From NCBI RefSeq assembly GCF_013166605.1, contig NZ_JABKKF010000007.1, forward strand, positions 62,001-126,000: a stretch of DNA of 64,000 nucleotides. The letters are read 5' to 3'. Source of the DNA: Xylanibacter muris (lineage in GTDB: Bacteria; Bacteroidota; Bacteroidia; Bacteroidales; Bacteroidaceae). The position numbers and the translations under genes are program-made. The notes below the pieces were generated by a model. That model saw nothing but the letters and a program-made list of their open reading frames with translations, searched no databases and had not been told where the DNA came from. Of this stretch, positions 63,411 through 64,000 are shown piece after piece (positions within the stretch are counted from its first letter, which is position 1; every line of letters starts with the position of its first letter).

Positions 63411-64000
63411 ATGGACAAGAAACATTTACCTTTATTATTCAGTATGCTGCTCGGCAGCAGCTGTTTGTCTGCAACTGCACAGCAACTGGCATTTCCAGGT
63501 GCACAGGGATGGGGACGCTTTGCTACCGGAGGGCGTACCGGTACGGTTTATCACGTGACAAATCTTAATGACAGTGGTGAAGGCTCATTGCGTGATGCCA
63601 TAAGCCAGCCAAACCGTATTATTGTGTTTGATGTTGCCGGAGTTATTAATATTAAGAGCAGACTTGTTTTCAAGAATAATCTCTATGTAGCTGGACAGAC
63701 AGCCCCGGGAGAGGGAATTACCGTGTATGGAAACGGAGTGTCGTTTTCCGGTGCAAGCAATATAATAGTGCGTCACATGCGTTTCCGTATGGGACGTAAG
63801 GGAGATTCCGGTAAGGATGCCGCAGGAATTGCCAACGGGCAGAATATGATATTCGACCACTGTTCAGTATCATGGGGACTTGACGAGACTTTTTCAATCA
63901 ATCCTGACGGTAAGGGTGCAACACCGCAGAATATAACGATATCAAATACTATAATGGGGCAGGGGCTCACGCCTCATTCTGCCGGTGGACTGATGCAGAC
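63411..64000 (+). CDS. Pectate lyase, polysaccharide lyase family 1 (N-terminal part)
   Basis: The gene runs off the window end after 196 codons. It opens with a signal peptide (LLFSMLLGSSCLSATA, cut before QQ) and continues with FPGAQGWGRFATGGRTGTVYHVTNL, the characteristic PL1 start. NNLYVAGQTAPGEGITVYGN, RHMRFRMG and FDHCSVSWGLDE, typical of the parallel beta-helix with its calcium-binding Asp, follow. It would cleave polygalacturonate by beta-elimination outside the inner membrane. Cys 18 or so in the signal might make it a lipoprotein, but the site is not a clear lipobox. GH28 lies 24 kb upstream. Confidence 0.92.
   Translation, partial: MDKKHLPLLFSMLLGSSCLSATAQQLAFPGAQGWGRFATGGRTGTVYHVTNLNDSGEGSLRDAISQPNRIIVFDVAGVINIKSRLVFKNNLYVAGQTAPGEGITVYGNGVSFSGASNIIVRHMRFRMGRKGDSGKDAAGIANGQNMIFDHCSVSWGLDETFSINPDGKGATPQNITISNTIMGQGLTPHSAGGLMQ

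Overview
The window is a 64 kb stretch of a Bacteroidales chromosome, most likely Prevotella or a close relative. Four things point there: promoters of the Bacteroidetes form TTTG-N19-21-TAnnTTTG in front of many genes, SusC/OMP-type beta-barrels with carboxypeptidase-regulatory N-domains, an ilv operon that contains an acyl-ACP thioesterase, and a tmRNA whose tag reads GENKYALAA. Most of the window is dense, ordinary core genome. Two AT-richer accessory insertions interrupt it. No rRNA, insertion sequence, transposase, integrase or CRISPR array was seen.

Layout. 1-4657: tail of a GH31 glycosidase, an Hsp20 chaperone and an outer-membrane beta-barrel with an Arg/Gly-rich tail. 4856-11034: branched-chain amino acid operon ilvD-ilvB-ilvN-thioesterase-ilvC. 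11417-19401: DNA repair cluster recJ, recQ, a HIT protein (opposite strand) and a large Dna2-like nuclease/helicase. 19580-20440: small barrel-like protein. 20733-24640: accessory island that holds a 276-bp repeat, decayed surface lipoprotein genes, a two-gene ABC-ATPase/TOPRIM module that looks like an anti-phage system, a gene remnant and a small RNA on the minus strand. 24766-29858: a PhnP-like hydrolase, murB, a lipoprotein, pheS and an MFS transporter. 30402-34767: tRNA-Ser(UGA) followed by an AT-rich type IIS restriction-modification system with a control protein, two methyltransferases and a BfiI-like phospholipase-D-fold endonuclease.

34837-41724 (minus strand): a DUF3298-like lipoprotein, a candidate long structured RNA, and an operon of a polysaccharide-export SLBB protein, a GH28 polygalacturonase and a small membrane-anchored protein. 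41940-44705: tmRNA, YbjQ, LMW tyrosine phosphatase, DUF554 membrane protein and a META lipoprotein. 44818-49150 (minus): aguA-aguB-glnN, which turns agmatine into putrescine and ammonium and then captures ammonium with glutamine synthetase III. 49286-50750: a FetAB-like ABC exporter. 50818-51210: an unannotated 34-residue basic peptide gene with two palindromic promoters that share an operator-like sequence with the agu-gln promoter. 51343-56346: second copy of the 276-bp repeat, a TonB-receptor-like barrel and a secreted transglutaminase-fold protein. 56530-63175: Nif3, zinc ribbon protein, HsdR-N protein, holA, an AT-rich gap, an XRE regulator and pyrK-pyrD. 63411 to the end: start of a PL1 pectate lyase. 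Together with GH28 and GH31 this suggests a plant-polysaccharide (pectin, hemicellulose) degrader.

The parts most worth following up are the ATPase/TOPRIM pair, the BfiI-like system, the two related minus-strand RNAs, the three-copy palindromic operator and the 276-bp repeat. All calls come from reading the sequence; no database search was possible.
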